Shown here: positions 1-12,289 of the stretch, one piece after another
How positions within the stretch are numbered: the first letter of the stretch is position 1
Layout: each line of letters starts with the position of its first letter
Source: Guadua angustifolia
Lineage: Eukaryota > Streptophyta > Magnoliopsida > Poales > Poaceae
Length of the DNA stretch: 64,000 bases
Assembly: GCA_036346375.1 (NCBI GenBank)
Contig: CM070512.1
Location: 36,564,466-36,628,465 of the forward strand
Direction: 5' to 3'
Notes under the pieces: generated by a model
Database searches by the model: none
What the model was told of the DNA's origin: nothing
Seen by the model: the letters and a program-made list of their open reading frames with translations, nothing else
Position numbers and translations under genes: made by a program

Positions 1-1096
1 GGTAGGATTTGGAGCTGGAGCGTTGGGAGCTGGAGGAGTGTTCTGGGCTGGAGGAGTTGAATGTTGGATGTTGATACCTCTGGACACTTGGCCTGGGTTG
101 TACATTTGAAGCACCAGCACTTCCTCTCAGGCATCGAAGAGCCTTATGCCCCAAACGGAAGCATTTCCAGCACCTCACCGGGGTTTTGCAGTAGCCAGCA
201 ATGTGGTCCGGTGAGAAACAATTGAAACATTCCCCGCTGAGTTTCTGTTTGAAGAAGGCAGCTCCAGAGAGACGATGGATAGGTTGAACTAGGCTGCCCA
301 CACGAGATGAATGTGTCTGACTTTTTCTCCACCAGTGCCTCGGCAACACACGATTCCATCCGTCTGCTTCCACCTCTGGTGCCCTGGACTTCAATGCTTC
401 ACTCTCCTGGCGATGCCAGACCTTCGAACAGCTTCCTTCACCCAGCTTGGATTGGGTAGCTCTGAAATGCTGCCTTGATTCATCCTGGAGCCCTAAGCCC
501 GAGCAGCGCCCTACGCTAGGGGGTGGAGAGGCGATGGCTTCTTCTTGAATTTCTTTCCCCTTGCGAGAGGCTGGAGTGGACTGTCTCAGGGACTTTCCTA
601 CCGATTGTAGGCTTGAAAGCTGCCCTGCGCCTTGGTCTTCAATGCCGTCACGGTGTTGTGGTTGGGTTTTGCAGCGACTTGTCATGTCACCCTCAGAAGA
701 CGTGTGCCACCCTAGCGCCATAATGCCTCTGAGCCCATTCCCCTTGTGCCCGGACGAAGCAGCAGCAGCCTGTCCAGGCCGGAAGGGGGCTTCTACGTGA
801 TCTCTCCGCAGAGCAATCGAAGAAACCAGAGGATCTGGAGCTGCATTCCCAGCGCCAGCCGCGCCGCTTTGCCCGCTTGGACCCTCCGGGGGATGGCCTT
901 CGAACCGGAAGCAGGACGGTTTCTTCCTTGGAGACGGGGAAGCAGCATGAGGGGATTTCGGATCCGGGAGAGATTTGGCTGAATTAGTTGGTGATTTGGC
1001 TAGATCTGGCTCGGATCTGTGGTAGGAGGTTGGGGGTGGCGGCGGTGGGGAGGGGAGGGGCGAAGGGACGACATCTTTCAAGTCTTTGCTCCTCAT
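1..1096 (-). CDS. Double CCHC zinc-knuckle protein, LINE ORF1-like, partial
   Basis: One reading frame stays open on the minus strand from an ATG at 1096 to the window edge, about 365 codons, with an in-frame stop (1105-1103) just upstream. The N-terminus is proline- and serine-rich (roughly residues 10-80, including a PPPPP run). A basic, tryptophan-rich stretch (DGWNRVLPRHWWRK) precedes two zinc knuckles, CFNCFSPDHIAGYC at 229-188 and CWKCFRLGHKALRC at about 172-131. Both fit C-X2-C-X4-H-X4-C and are five residues apart. After them comes a serine/glutamine-rich tail that leaves the window. This layout matches the nucleic-acid-binding ORF1 proteins of grass LINE-type retrotransposons and related unclassified zinc-knuckle proteins. 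I infer RNA or DNA binding. The downstream half, where a DUF4283-like or other domain could decide the family, is not visible. A host gene derived from such an element is possible. Confidence 0.7.
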   Translation of the reverse strand, partial: MRSKDLKDVVPSPLPSPPPPPPTSYHRSEPDLAKSPTNSAKSLPDPKSPHAASPSPRKKPSCFRFEGHPPEGPSGQSGAAGAGNAAPDPLVSSIALRRDHVEAPFRPGQAAAASSGHKGNGLRGIMALGWHTSSEGDMTSRCKTQPQHRDGIEDQGAGQLSSLQSVGKSLRQSTPASRKGKEIQEEAIASPPPSVGRCSGLGLQDESRQHFRATQSKLGEGSCSKVWHRQESEALKSRAPEVEADGWNRVLPRHWWRKSQTHSSRVGSLVQPIHRLSGAAFFKQKLSGECFNCFSPDHIAGYCKTPVRCWKCFRLGHKALRCLRGSAGASNVQPRPSVQRYQHPTFNSSSPEHSSSSQRSSSKSY

Positions 1097-1105
1097 CCAA
1101 CATTA

Positions 1106-1840
1106 ATTTTCAGTGAACATAAACAGTGAGTGCACTTAGGAACTGATTACTAACATGGTATCAGTCATCAAACATAAGCCTGCAATGCACCAACAAAATG
1201 TATAAAGAGTGGAAAGTGCGGGAAAATATGAAGTGAAGATTAGTAAGCAGTTGACGCTGCAATGGTCACTTTCAATAGCATTGTCACTTAAACGGTTCTT
1301 CAAAATCATAGAAAATAGAAAATCGAGTAATCAACCTTTGAGTAAAACGAAGCAGCACCTGTTACGTGAGCTCCAGAATGAACATAAGAATCCATGGCAG
1401 GCAAAAACTTGGCATAGCATTTTAACAAACAAGATGGGGTAGCAAACTGATATATGATGACTAATAAAACAATTCAACAGAGATCAGTTGAACAATCTGA
1501 CAGCACAAGGGCATGTTACTCACATATAGATATAAGCTACCACGGACAATAACAGAGGAGATTGACAGTTAAAAGTTTTTAGGCCATTAATATCATACCC
1601 TGTGTCTGAAACACTGCAGAGGCTCACGGTTTCTCCTGTTCTCACGAGAGCGCACCCGGGCAATGTGAGCATGGATTGCACATGAAACACAGTGATGCAC
1701 CTAAAATTTATCAGTGCTAGGACACTAGAAGAGCACGTCTTCTTGACTAGCACACCAATCCATCCCCACCATGGCTAATCACGACCCACAGCGACACATC
1801 AGATCACGAGCCAAGTCGCCGCGACAAGCGACCAGCGTGC
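1106..1840. other. Non-coding spacer, no gene recognised
   Basis: AT-rich sequence with only short, unconvincing reading frames on both strands. It could be intron or spacer between the candidate first exon at 1845-2130 and the zinc-knuckle ORF, but I see no paired splice signals that prove a join. Confidence 0.5.
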
Positions 1841-1844
1841 CTAC

Positions 1845-2130
1845 CTTGGGGCAGGACTTGGCGTAGTTGCGCCAGCCATTCCTGCGCTTGAACGTTTTCA
1901 ACACAGCGACACACGGAAACGAAGCCGTGAGAAGGAAGCGGTGAGGGCGAGGAGAGAGAGAGAGGGAGTTAGGACCCGGGGCCAGGGTTTCGAAGGAAGG
2001 GGACACTTGCCATGTCGGGAGGAGGCGGAGGCGGATCTCCACGGTTTGAGGAGAGCGGGGAAGAAGGCGGCGGCGGCGCAGAGACACCGGGAAGAGAGTT
2101 CTCCTCTTCCAGTTTATCTCTGCAGTCCAC
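1845..2130 (-). other. Candidate 5' leader and first coding exon of an unidentified gene
   Basis: Read on the minus strand, a GC-rich leader with GCC and CT runs leads to an ATG at 1879 in a favourable context (AGGAATGGCTGG). It is followed by about 12 codons (MAGATTPSPAP) and a good splice donor, CCCCAAG then GTAGGC, at 1845/1844. That resembles a short first exon of a grass gene. I could not find a convincing second exon, so the product is unknown. The piece may also be a gene fragment carried by a transposon, or chance. Confidence 0.25.
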
Positions 2131-2199
2131 CTTCAGATTTAACAAGGATACCAAGTAAATTAAACAGCTGAAAAGTAATAATACTATCAAAACTAAAGT

Positions 2200-2913
2200 T
2201 GATCAGTTTATAAAAAGTAGAAGATACGACATAGAACTTGCAAATTTCATCCAATTTATCGCAGTTACCATCAAAACTCTACTGATTAATGTGAAGTAGG
2301 CCTAAATTACAAATTCCAATCGATACCATTCAACATGCTCAAGTAACAACAAGTAAGACAGGAACTTGACCGTCCAACCTAACTAGAGAATGTGGAACAA
2401 AGTTTCATGTTTACACAAATACAACCAACCAACCAAGAACAGGGAAACTATTCCAGGACTGTTGCGGGCTGTGAAATCCATTTGGTCTTTTTGCAAAACA
2501 TGAGCTAATCTCAGATATTCTTCTTCTTATGTTGGACGCATTGTGGAATCATACTTTATATGGAAAAAACAGAAAGCGTCAAAACCTGCTCCTTAGAGTT
2601 CAGCACAGGAGGTCCCCACTTGTAATTACGTACCACCCCTAAACCAGAGCATGAAAATTCTTATGCTAAATGAAGGCGGCAACTAACCCTGACTCTACCA
2701 TAGCCTTTAGCCTTTGATTGAATCTTGCAGAAGTTTAAACACGAACGCAATCCAAATTTTCATGAACAGTCCATTCCAATCTGTATAATATGAACGCAAT
2801 GCAGGCTGCAGGCCGTAGCAATTCCAAAACTATTTGGGGAAAAGCGCATCAAAATCGCCCAGAACGATCAATGGTGGCCAAGCATACGAGCATACCAGTT
2901 AGGCTAGTGTATC
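2200..2913. other. Spacer, nothing recognised
   Basis: AT-rich sequence without coding potential, repeats or motifs that I can support. Confidence 0.4.
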
Positions 2914-3293
2914 TGTGACGGACGGTGCTGATCAGTGGGAGGAAGAAGATATGAACATCCAACGGCTGAGGAGGACAAACAGCGATTGTCAATAATTACT
3001 GTAGTTATAATTTGTTTTCAAACTGAACTTTCATTTAGTTACGAGTAGTCAGTTGACTTGGGTAAGTAATCGGTTGAAGTGGATAAAATGGTAGATGCGC
3101 TAGATCCTGGGAGGGTATAAAGCCTGTGTAATGGGAAAGGGGAAATCAGACTGAAAAGTTGAATGGAAATTCCTGGTTGCTTTTGCTCTGCACTTTCTGC
3201 TTTCGAGGTTGTTTTCTTCCTGAAATCCTCTCGTCATTCTGGTTGCTTGCAGTCTCATGCCCCAAATTGAGTTGGTGGCAAAGGGATGTGTCA
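2914..3293 (+). repeat. Probable 5' LTR of the Reina-like element
   Basis: About 380 bp starting TGTGACGG and ending TGTCA immediately before a TTGGTATCAGA primer site. It contains a TATA box at 3116. The right boundary is fixed by the primer site; the left boundary is a guess because the 3' LTR is missing. Confidence 0.5.
3116..3121 (+). promoter_or_regulatory. TATA box in the LTR
   Basis: TATAAA in the context GAGGGTATAAAGCC, about 175 bp before the primer-binding site. This is a sensible place for the retroelement promoter. No experimental support. Confidence 0.4.
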
Positions 3294-3306
3294 ATTGGTA
3301 TCAGAT
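3294..3306 (+). other. Primer-binding site (initiator tRNA-Met type)
   Basis: ATTGGTATCAGAT matches the start of the plant initiator-Met complement (TGGTATCAGAGC) for ten bases, then diverges. It sits directly after the LTR end. Confidence 0.55.
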
Positions 3307-3479
3307 TCACATTCGATCCGGCTTGGAGCTGTAAAATCCTAGAAGGAGGTTGGGGAACTCGAAATCGAAGCAATTCGATTATGACGATCCCTGTGATATA
3401 CCAAGATTCTAGTTGGCTTGGCTCAGTTCGTTCATCACGGTGCCTCCAAAACCTTCAGTACAAACCCAGTTCGTCTTAG

Positions 3480-4634
3480 AGGCAATGGGGGAAACGGAGG
3501 GACAATCGTAAGAGAGATTATTCGTGATTAAGGAGAGTCTGGACCTTCTGTTTGCACGGGTAGGGATGATCGACACAACGCAACAACAGCTGTTTACTCG
3601 AACTGAGTTAACAGTCAGGGCAGTGGAGCAAAATGCAAAGGAGCAACAGCTAGTCACGAAACAACTGGAGGCAACATCCCAAGCGGTGGCTAGAATTACT
3701 TTCGGGTGAGTGTTGGAGGTAAATCGGAATGGTGATGGGGTCTGCGTCAGCTGTGGGAAAGGTGATACTCACACCAACACTGTAGGAACCATGGGCAAGG
3801 GTAGAGGATGAACCCTCACCAACCTCTGGTAGTATGTGCACCAGGTGTTCGACGGGTGCCGAGCAAGAAACATTAGGGCTGAACTCACGTCTGCCATGGG
3901 AAACCAGAGGACAAGTTAGAAACCCTCTGCGCAAGCTATCCTTTCCCAAGTTTGATGGAGAGAGCCCTTGACTTTGGCCTGATAAGTGCACTGACTATAT
4001 TAGGTTGTTCAATATTCTGGAGGGACTGTGGGTGAGTGCTACGATCATGCATATGGAAGGCAATGCAGCTCGGTGATTACATGTATACAATACTTAGAAT
4101 GAATTGGGAGATTGGGGCTAGTTTATCCAAGAGTGGAAATGAAATTTGGGGCATTTGACCATCACAAATTGTTAGGGGAATTGGTGGAAATCAAGCAAAC
4201 GGGCACTGTGGTAGAGTAGAAGGCTCAGTTTCTACCTCAGTTTGATGAGTTAATGTGAGATTATGATGCATATCCCCTATTACGGTGAGGAGTTATTTGT
4301 TTCTCATTTTGTGAAAGGTTTAAAAATGGAGTTGCGAGGAGCTCTGTAGGGACAAGTTCCAGAGACGGTGGATCGAGCAGCTTTGTTAGCCCGAGTACAA
4401 CAGGATGTGATTGACCGTGGTAAAATCTGGAAACATAAATTTGGAGTCAGCCGAGATGGAGGATGGATGAACAAAGCAGAAACTCAGCAAAATAATCTGA
4501 AGTTAGGTCATGAAGATTTGTGGAAGGCAAGGCAATTGCGAGAATATCGTTGTGCCAATGGTCTGTGCTATCAATGTGGGGAGAAATATGAGCCCAACTA
4601 TCACCTTCAGTGTAAGAAAATGGGGCAGGCATAA
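3480..4634 (+). pseudogene. gag of the Reina-like element, degenerate
   Basis: Broken gag of a gypsy retrotransposon; such proteins form the particle and bind element RNA. A 61-codon open segment at 3524-3709 is a glutamine-rich coiled coil. After shifts, the capsid-like part is followed at 4368-4634 by an open segment ending in a zinc knuckle, CYQCGEKYEPNYHLQC, at about 4567-4614. Its spacing is C-X2-C-X9-C with an intervening H, so the standard C-X2-C-X4-H-X4-C pattern is disturbed (Y precedes H). Several stops and shifts separate the segments, so no full-length Gag can be made. The order coiled coil, capsid, knuckle and the following protease support the call. Confidence 0.65.
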
Positions 4635-6266
4635 CTACAGGCTATCACCGTGGGAGGGCAGGGAGAGGTGCTATTAGATGTTGTGCTCGATCTATTGGAG
4701 GCAACTAAGATAAACCAAGAAGAAACATACAATTTATCACTCAACACGTTGTCGGGTACCGAAAAGGTGGAGACAGTGTGTATCTTGGCATTAGTTAGAA
4801 ATCAAGTTATGTTGTTTCTATTGGACTCGGGTAGCTCACACAGCTTTCTGAATGCTGGCTTTCTACATAGAATCGGCTGTGTACCCAAAAAGGCAAAACC
4901 GATTGAGGTGCGAGTGGCGAATGGTGAATTGTTACAGTGTGACAGTTAGGTGCCACAACTTGAATGGTGGTCACAGGGTCATACCTTCCAAACAAACTTG
5001 AGGGTATTAGATTTGGGAGCTTATGATGCAATTTTGGGCATGGACTGATTAAGGGATCATAGCCCCATGACCTGTCACTGGAAAGATAAGGTAGTAGAAT
5101 TTGACCATCATGGCAACCGGATTCGATTGCTAAGAGTAAAAATTGGAGGAAAGGGAGAGATGAAATCATTGACCCTATATCAACTAGACAAGTGGGGAAG
5201 AGGCAATAAAATATGGGCAATGGCAATAGTGCAACAAGAGAAGCAGTGTTCGAATGATACAATTCCAGAAGCGATTACAGCAGTAGTAGAGCAAAATTCT
5301 GCAATTTTCATCGAGCATAAAGGACTACCACCACAGGAGCCACTCCGATCAATTCAAAGCCATATCGTTGTTCTCTACTGCACAAAAATGAGATAGAACA
5401 ACAAGTAACTAAAATGCTCTGAGCTAGGACAATTACCCCAAGTGTTAGTCCATTTGCTTCTCCGGTTTTGTTGGTGCAAAAAAAGGATGGTTCATGGTGA
5501 TTTTATGTGGATTATCAGCGTTTGAATGATTTTACTATCAAGAACAATTTCCCTATGCCGATGATTGATGAATTACTTGATGAACTCGTTGGCACAAAAT
5601 ACTTCTCAAAACTGGATCTTAGGGCTATGTACCATCAGATTAGTATGAAAGAGATGGATGAAATCAAAACTACATTTAAAACTCATGATAGACACTACCA
5701 ATTCAAGGTAATGCCATTTGGTCTGACAAATGCACCTGCAACTTTCCAATGCGTCACGAATTCGGTATTGGCACCATATCTAATAAAGTTTATGCTTGTC
5801 TTTATATATGATATTCTGATTTACAGTGTGGGCCTTAATTCTCATGGCAAACACTGGGCCATAGTCTTACGGATTCTATAAACAAATCAATTGTTTGTCA
5901 AGAGGTCAAAATGCACTTTTGCTTAGAGACAGTTGGAATATTTGGATCACATCATCTTAGATCAAGGAGTTGCAACCGATCCTTGGAAAATGCAAGTTAT
6001 GATGGATTGCCAATACCAATGAGTATGATAGAGTTATAGGAATTCTTGGGGCTAACCGGCTATTATCAAAAGTTTTTCAAAAATTATGGAGTGATAGCAA
6101 AGCCATTGACAAATTTGTTCAAGAAGAAGGCTTTTAGTTAGGATGTCTAGGTCAAGGAGGCATTTCTTAAATTAAAATAAGCTATGTACACAACTCCGGT
6201 GTTGAAATTGCTAGATTTTGAGCAAACCTTTGAAGTGGAGATAAATGCTTGTGACCATGGGTAGGA
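4635..6266 (+). pseudogene. pol (protease, RT, start of RNase H) of the Reina-like element
   Basis: The protease core LFLLDSGSSHSF at about 4812-4847 keeps the DSG catalytic triplet. RT starts near 5440 (KKDGSW then a stop) and is clearest at 5507-5830: FSKLDLRAMYHQI, FKVMPFGLTNAPATFQ, then the active-site motif as FIYDILIYS. The usual first aspartate of YxDD/FxDD is tyrosine here, so the polymerase centre is damaged. Further RT and linker pieces with stops reach EINACDHG at about 6239-6262, the start of RNase H, where the element is cut. It has at least five stop or shift lesions. Inactive relic. Confidence 0.75.
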
Positions 6267-9069
6267 TGTGAGACCCTGTTCTGATGAACAGGAACCTACA
6301 TGTGATTACTGTGCTATTCCCTGGATCAGTAGTTAGCACTCACATGTTTACAACAATTGGAATCACAACCATACCTCAATTAAATTAAAGCGGAAACTAT
6401 TATATAAGGCAGATCTTACAAATCAGAGAATAGCAGCAAAAGAAGCAATATCTTGTAGTTTGCCCATCCGACCCGCAGGCAACTGACAAGGCATAAACTC
6501 CAGATAGAACACGACGAAAGGATCCTGCAACTTGCGATGAAAGAACTTCGAAGCCTCGCTAAATCTTCCACCTAAATAATAATTAAGCAAGGGTGAGTAC
6601 TTTACGTACTCAGCAAGACTTGAGCAAAACCTATATTATATGCAGGCCATTTCAAAGGAAAGGCTAATACAGCTAATTTGCATAAAGCGAAATTTAATTG
6701 TAAAACAAGTTATCATTTGCAACCGGAATTTAAAAGAGCAAGTTAATTGACAAGAAATAGATACAACAGTAAGTAATACTCACCGTCCTCCACGATGTGA
6801 GTTCGAATAAGCCAAACCATAAGGTCCATCAATGCCAGCCCTTCGGCATAAAGCAACAGTTGCTAAAAACAAGTTGAGACCAAACCCATTTTGGAAAATA
6901 CCAAAGACCCTAACATTGGGAGGATCTTCCCCAAGTGCCCTTGACCGCGGGTGTGGCTAATCGATTAGATCTTACACTCTGCAGAGGTGTACAACTTTAC
7001 CCACAAGGAATGATCAGCTCTTTGTGCAGCGCAATTAGCACACTTCCTTTAGTCTGCCGCAGAGAGATCATACAGAGCCGTTACATTATCTAGACATGGC
7101 TTTACACCAACCCGGGACGTTAACCCTCACCCTGAAAACAGAGACACTCACCCAAGCCGTGGATCCACATTTTCACACCCAACACCACGTCTCTGTCCAG
7201 GGCAAGGCGTACACCGTTGCATTGGTAAGTAGAAACCCCTACAAGCAGACCTGACCGGAATGCCTGTGCAAACTCTCGCCTTCCTTAGATGCAAAGCCAC
7301 ATCTAAACAACTTAATAGGCTCAACCCGTCCCATACCAGGCCTCGTGGTTGTACGGAGTCTTGGTTATACAACGTCCCATTGCTTGGTCCTTAATCCGAC
7401 ACGGGCGATACTCCACCCTACACTAGTGCAAACCCATCTGCACAACCGGCTATTGCCAATAATTGCCCGCGTCAAACCATAGTTTTATTTTGGGTTTTTA
7501 ATCAAAGATACCAGTAACCATTTTCCCAAAAAGGACCATCCAGGTTCCAAATAAAACATTTCAGGAAAACAATTTTAATCATGATCATCTGCCCACAATT
7601 ACTAAAGCATGGCTAAGCATGGTTAATATGTTTGCGTATACCCAATTTGGCATTAAGTAATGTCTAGCCCTATTATGTGGTTATCAAGGTTCACATTTCC
7701 ATAATTATCAAAGGGTTTCATGTGACAACAGGTATATCTACCAATATCACAAAATAGCAAATTTACAGAAAATAAACGTATGCATGAAACAATTTGATGA
7801 ACAAAAGGAATATAAAATACTGGGATCAATATGATCAAAGGATGCTTGCCTTGCTTAATCATTGCTTACGGTGAAGATGAGGTCGCCATTGATGAAGTCG
7901 ACGATGGAATCGGTGACGTCGGATTCTACACGTCGTTCAACAGAAATAAAGCAAATAACTACTTCAATAAGGGCAAAAGAAAATAGATAAATCCAAATAA
8001 AGAATCACTGCAGAAAACAGGAATGGCTTAAGAGTTTGGATTAGCTTATTTCATAACTTATGTTTTAGTTGATTAAGCAACCAAACGATTAGCTTTTAAG
8101 ATAAGAGACGAACAGCTCCCTTTATAGATTAACCATCCTTGTTTTATGAATTTAAAAAGCTGTAATTGTGTATTCTTTTATTTATAATATCAAATTCAAG
8201 ATGCAAACATAGTTTAGATTAATAAAATTAGATCATTAGTTACCTTGTTGAATGGTATGAATAAGTAACACTTAATCCATTAATTAACTTTGCATGAAAA
8301 AGCATTTCCCAAATGTTAGATCTGTTAAGATGGGTTACTGGTAATATATTGGTGGTTTTGAGAAGGTTCTGATGATACAAATATCTTAATTATAGACTTC
8401 TTCATTACTACCGATTCATATTATAAAGTTCAGAAGACTTAATACTTAAGGTTATTTGGTTATTAGGATTTATACGCAAACCGTGATGAAATATGGCTAT
8501 TTCTTCATAATAAGGTACCATATACTTTGGACAACATATCTGGACCAATTTCATAAATTTTAGTGTTTGGATGAGACATTCTATTCATTGTTAAAAAGGC
8601 TTATATGACATTACAATTTACGATATAAGAATCGGCCAAAAGAGGTACGGGAACCGTTAACTTTTAAGGGTTTTGCACAAGCAGAAACTATATGATCCAT
8701 AAGCTGTAAATAGAATATTTTCTTAGAACATAGAGGTACATATCCTAAATATCATTTCTACACTATCCTTCATAAAATTCTCATTTAGACGAGCTATTCT
8801 ACAACCTGTCTAAAATGCATAAGTATTATGATTTCGGTGCAGTTCGTGGTCACTTAAGGTATTTGCGATGATAAGTTTTATATGTGAAGAAGATTATAAA
8901 TGAAATGTTTTCACATATTATGATGGTATAAATATCATAGAATGTTAATGAGCTATTATTTTACTATTTTGCATTTAGACGCGATACTTTATGGGCTGCT
9001 GAAAAGGCATAAATAGTCACAAGGTTAGTACTACAAAAATCAGATTTTGTTTTTCATTTGCGACTACAC
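6267..9069 (-). repeat. Gypsy LTR, minus orientation, solo or 3' LTR; right boundary uncertain
   Basis: The left end is TGTGAGACCC (the CA end of a minus-strand LTR), set directly in the Reina RNase H. Landmarks shared with the two Tekay-type LTRs of this window appear in reverse order and orientation. They are the GGGTGAGTA...GTACTCAGCAAG element at 6591-6622, the CTCTGCAGAG segment near 6977, the CTTGCCTTGCTTAATCA block near 7845, and the GTCG-rich block near 7920. Homology fades at about 7990. The AT-rich 7990-9069 may be the LTR's 5' part or unrelated filler. No primer site lies at the left, so this is not a 5' LTR. The right side is cut by the LTR starting at 9070. Confidence 0.6.
7990..9069. 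other. AT-rich stretch, unassigned
   Basis: No coding potential and no clear similarity to the neighbouring LTRs. It could be the diverged 5' half of the minus-strand LTR. Confidence 0.35.
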
Positions 9070-11899
9070 TGTAACATCCCAAATTTTTTACTTTTATTTA
9101 TTTAATATTATTTTATTACAATTTATGATTTTTGTGGATTTACTGGATTTTTTGAGATTTATTTGAATTATTTTGAATTAAAATATATCGCCTTTTGTCA
9201 AGAATTAATTATAAATAGATAAGTTTAAAATAAAGTTTTGCCAAAAATATTTTATTTTAGTTCAGAATGTCTCAAAGTATTTTTGAGATTTTTCTGAGAT
9301 TTTTCCTGATATTTTTACTACCCTAAATAAATCAAATTATTTTTCTTATTTATTTTAAATCAAAAACCCCAGAAAAATCAGTATGAACAGTACTGGGCCA
9401 AAGCCCAGCACTGTGCGTGTGCCAGCCCAGCTATTCGGCCCGTTCATCCGAGAGAGTTAACGCGCGCCATTGGATCGAGATCCTAACGCCTTCATCAAGC
9501 CACGTCGCCAGCCAAACCCTAGCGCATGCGAGCCATTGGATTTTCATCGTAGGGTCTTCATTCAACCGCACCGATTAGGAAACCTAATAAGCCGTCGCCG
9601 TTGGATCTAAATCGTGTGGCCACTCGTCCATCAGATCAAAAAGGAAAGCTAGCGCATCGCAGCCCTTGACCGCTGATCGGATGGCTGGAGGACTTCGTGT
9701 CCGAGTCGAACTCGCCGCCGCCGTCGTATCCGTTCCGGACGCCGCCGCCGCCATGGTTTTCAATTTTACGCGCTGCCGCTGGGTATTTAAGGACCCCGAG
9801 ACCCCTCCCGAGGATCCCCAGAAGTTGCCGCACCTCTTCGCCCTTGCGCCGTCGCCGGAGGAGCCCTAGAGACCGTGCTAGACCTCGTCGGAGTCCGAGA
9901 AGGCGTGTCGAGGAGTTTGCGTCGTGTTTCTGCCGTCGCCAGTGACTCTTCCGCCGAACCAAGGCCAGCCCCGAGTTCATCACGTCGAGACGCGTCGGAT
10001 TCGCTACCTCTTCCTCGCCGGAGTACGCCAAAACGCCGTCGGACTTGTCGTCTTCCTCAAGTCCGGTGAAGCCGCTGTCGCCGCATCGCCATCACTGGAA
10101 TCGAGGAACATCAGCCGTTGGATCGTCATCGCACGCACCGAATTCGTCCACGTCGCCTCGGTGCACAGTGATCCGCTCGGGTAAGGTTTCCACCGTTTGA
10201 TTCGGATCTGATGGTTGACGTTGCGCCACGTCGATTAGGGCAATAGTGTTTAGCTCGGGTAAGTCTTGATCGTCCGATCTAGATCGGATGGCTGTAGTTT
10301 AGCCGCGTGGAAGATTAACCGTGAGCCGTTAGATTGGTTTTAAACGGTCCAAATTATGCCACGTGTCAGCCGTATCAGCTCAGCCTAGGGCTGACATCAG
10401 CTGACGCATTAATTTGGATTTTTTTCTTTATAAAAATAATTCAAATATTTCGTATTTTCCAATTTTATGGATTTTTCAGGAATTTGAATTTTTTGAGGAC
10501 TCGTTCTCCCTCATACGAACTCCGATTGAGGTGATTCAAATTCGTAAAAATTTGTAAAATTGAGATCTATCTAATGGTGAATTTTTTGGATTTTTAGAGT
10601 TTGTTTGTTCTTTAGTTTTGGTGTTTATTGCTATTTCTTTTCGATTCGCGTAGACGTTGAATTGTGCGAGGCTTCGGAAGGGGAATTAGCAACTCATGAA
10701 CAATTTTCAGACCAAGACCAGGAGCTTAACCAAGGCAAGTTGTGCTTTGATCATGTTGAACCCATGTTAGGAAAAATTGCTATTTTGATTTACCTTATTG
10801 CATATTATTTTATGTGTATAAATGATTTCAACTTAAATTTGGGATTAGCTAATATACCCTTTGAATTACAACCTACCTTGTTATTTGTATGCCATAACCC
10901 ACTTGTCACCTTAGGTTGGTTCACTATAGTTGATTAATAATGGAATCAACATGGATGGTTAGATCGAATTAGAATTGCTTAGCCATGCTACGTCATCACA
11001 TGTTTATGAAATGTTGGTTATTAATCTTGACTAATGGAATATGGAACAATGATATTAATTTGTGTGTCATGTGTGGTCACACAAAGAGATTGAGTTGTCG
11101 TGGCGGGGAGGTCACACAACGATGTTGATTTGTGAATAGCACGTGGTGCTTGGTAACCGACCGGGGGTTAATCATTTTAGATTGAAGCAAGTAGTAAGGG
11201 GCAAGTGTGCTGGGGGGGCCCGGTGGGGCTGAGGGTATGTGCAAGTCTTGCTTTGATCAATCCTAAGGACTTAACCTTGCGAGCCTTTGACCTGAGTCAA
11301 TCGTGCAACCACATGTCTGTTATGGGGCAGCCTATCTGACTAATTTGCAAATGCTTAGCTTGAGTGCTATCGTGATGGTGTGAGTCCGGGGGTACGGAGA
11401 AAACTCACATGGCGCAAGAGGGGGGTCCTGTCGTGGTGGTGTAACCCTTCAGTGTTGAAACCTCAGCGGGTAGCACTGGGTTAAGAGGATGCATTGTAAA
11501 GGCTTTATTATAATCATTCGCCTGTGTGGTGCATGGTTGTATCATGTGGGTAAAGTGCATAACCTCTGCAGAGTGTACAAACTATTCAGATAGCCGTGCT
11601 CACGGTATTGAGCAATGCTCGGGAATTACAGTCAAGGGGTAGTTAATTAAAATGGATAAATGCTTGGGATGGCAGGATGCCATGTGGATAATGAAACTTG
11701 ACTTACAATGGAAAAACTTGGTTTAATTGAGAAATGCTGAATCTATCTACTATTGTTATTTTTTATTACTGTCTTTTCAATCTATGAACTGTACTTGTTT
11801 ATAAATGTTGCTTTACTGCAAATAGCCATTGTTAGCCATTCCTTTGGAATAAGCCTTGCATATAGCTATGGTAGAATTGCATTCTGTGCACAACTTGTT

Positions 11900-12289
11900 G
11901 AGTACGTGTTGGTGTACTCACCCTTGCTTAAACAACCAACAAATAGTGGAGGAATCATCGCCCGAGTTGGAGGAGGATTTCCAGGTGGACACGAGTCACT
12001 AGGCCAAGCCTCGTCCGTCGCCTGTGGTGTGCTGATGGGACATCTACGTCTTTCTGCTATTTTCCGCTGCATTTGGCCAAGGTTATTCCCAGTCTAAGCC
12101 ATGTGGCAGAATAATGTAAGTGATCATAAGATCATACACTAGTTATATTAAATAAATAAAGTCTTATTATTCTTATCGATGTGTATGATGTGATGCTTAC
12201 CGATGTTAAGCTGTGTGCACCAGCGCTGATCCTGGGACTAGTGCGGTATAACACAATGGGTTCAAATTGGTGAATTCGGGTCCCGACAT
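11900..12289 (+). repeat. First copy of the duplicated LTR tail
   Basis: From AGTACGTGTTGGTGTACTC to GGGTCCCGACA. It is nearly identical to 13214-13602, with scattered single-base differences such as CAAATAGT against CAAACAGT. Confidence 0.8.

Larger units (their letters stand above)
2914..6266 (+). mobile_element. Decayed Ty3/gypsy retrotransposon, Reina-like, 3' truncated
   Basis: The parts run in order on the plus strand: a short LTR (2914-3293), a primer-binding site, gag with a coiled coil and a zinc knuckle, a retroviral-type protease core, reverse transcriptase, and the first residues of RNase H. Homology stops at about 6266, where an LTR in the opposite orientation begins. RNase H, integrase and the 3' LTR are not seen again in the window. 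The small LTR and the RT type (PMPMIDELLDEL then a YFSKLDLR core) suit the Reina lineage of chromoviruses; this assignment is from motif recognition only. Many stops and shifts show an old copy. Confidence 0.75.

Noticed and set aside
9636..10184. Several overlapping reading frames in GC-rich DNA on both strands
   Set aside because: They lie in the GC-rich leader part of a gypsy LTR; the same region is non-coding in the other LTR copies.
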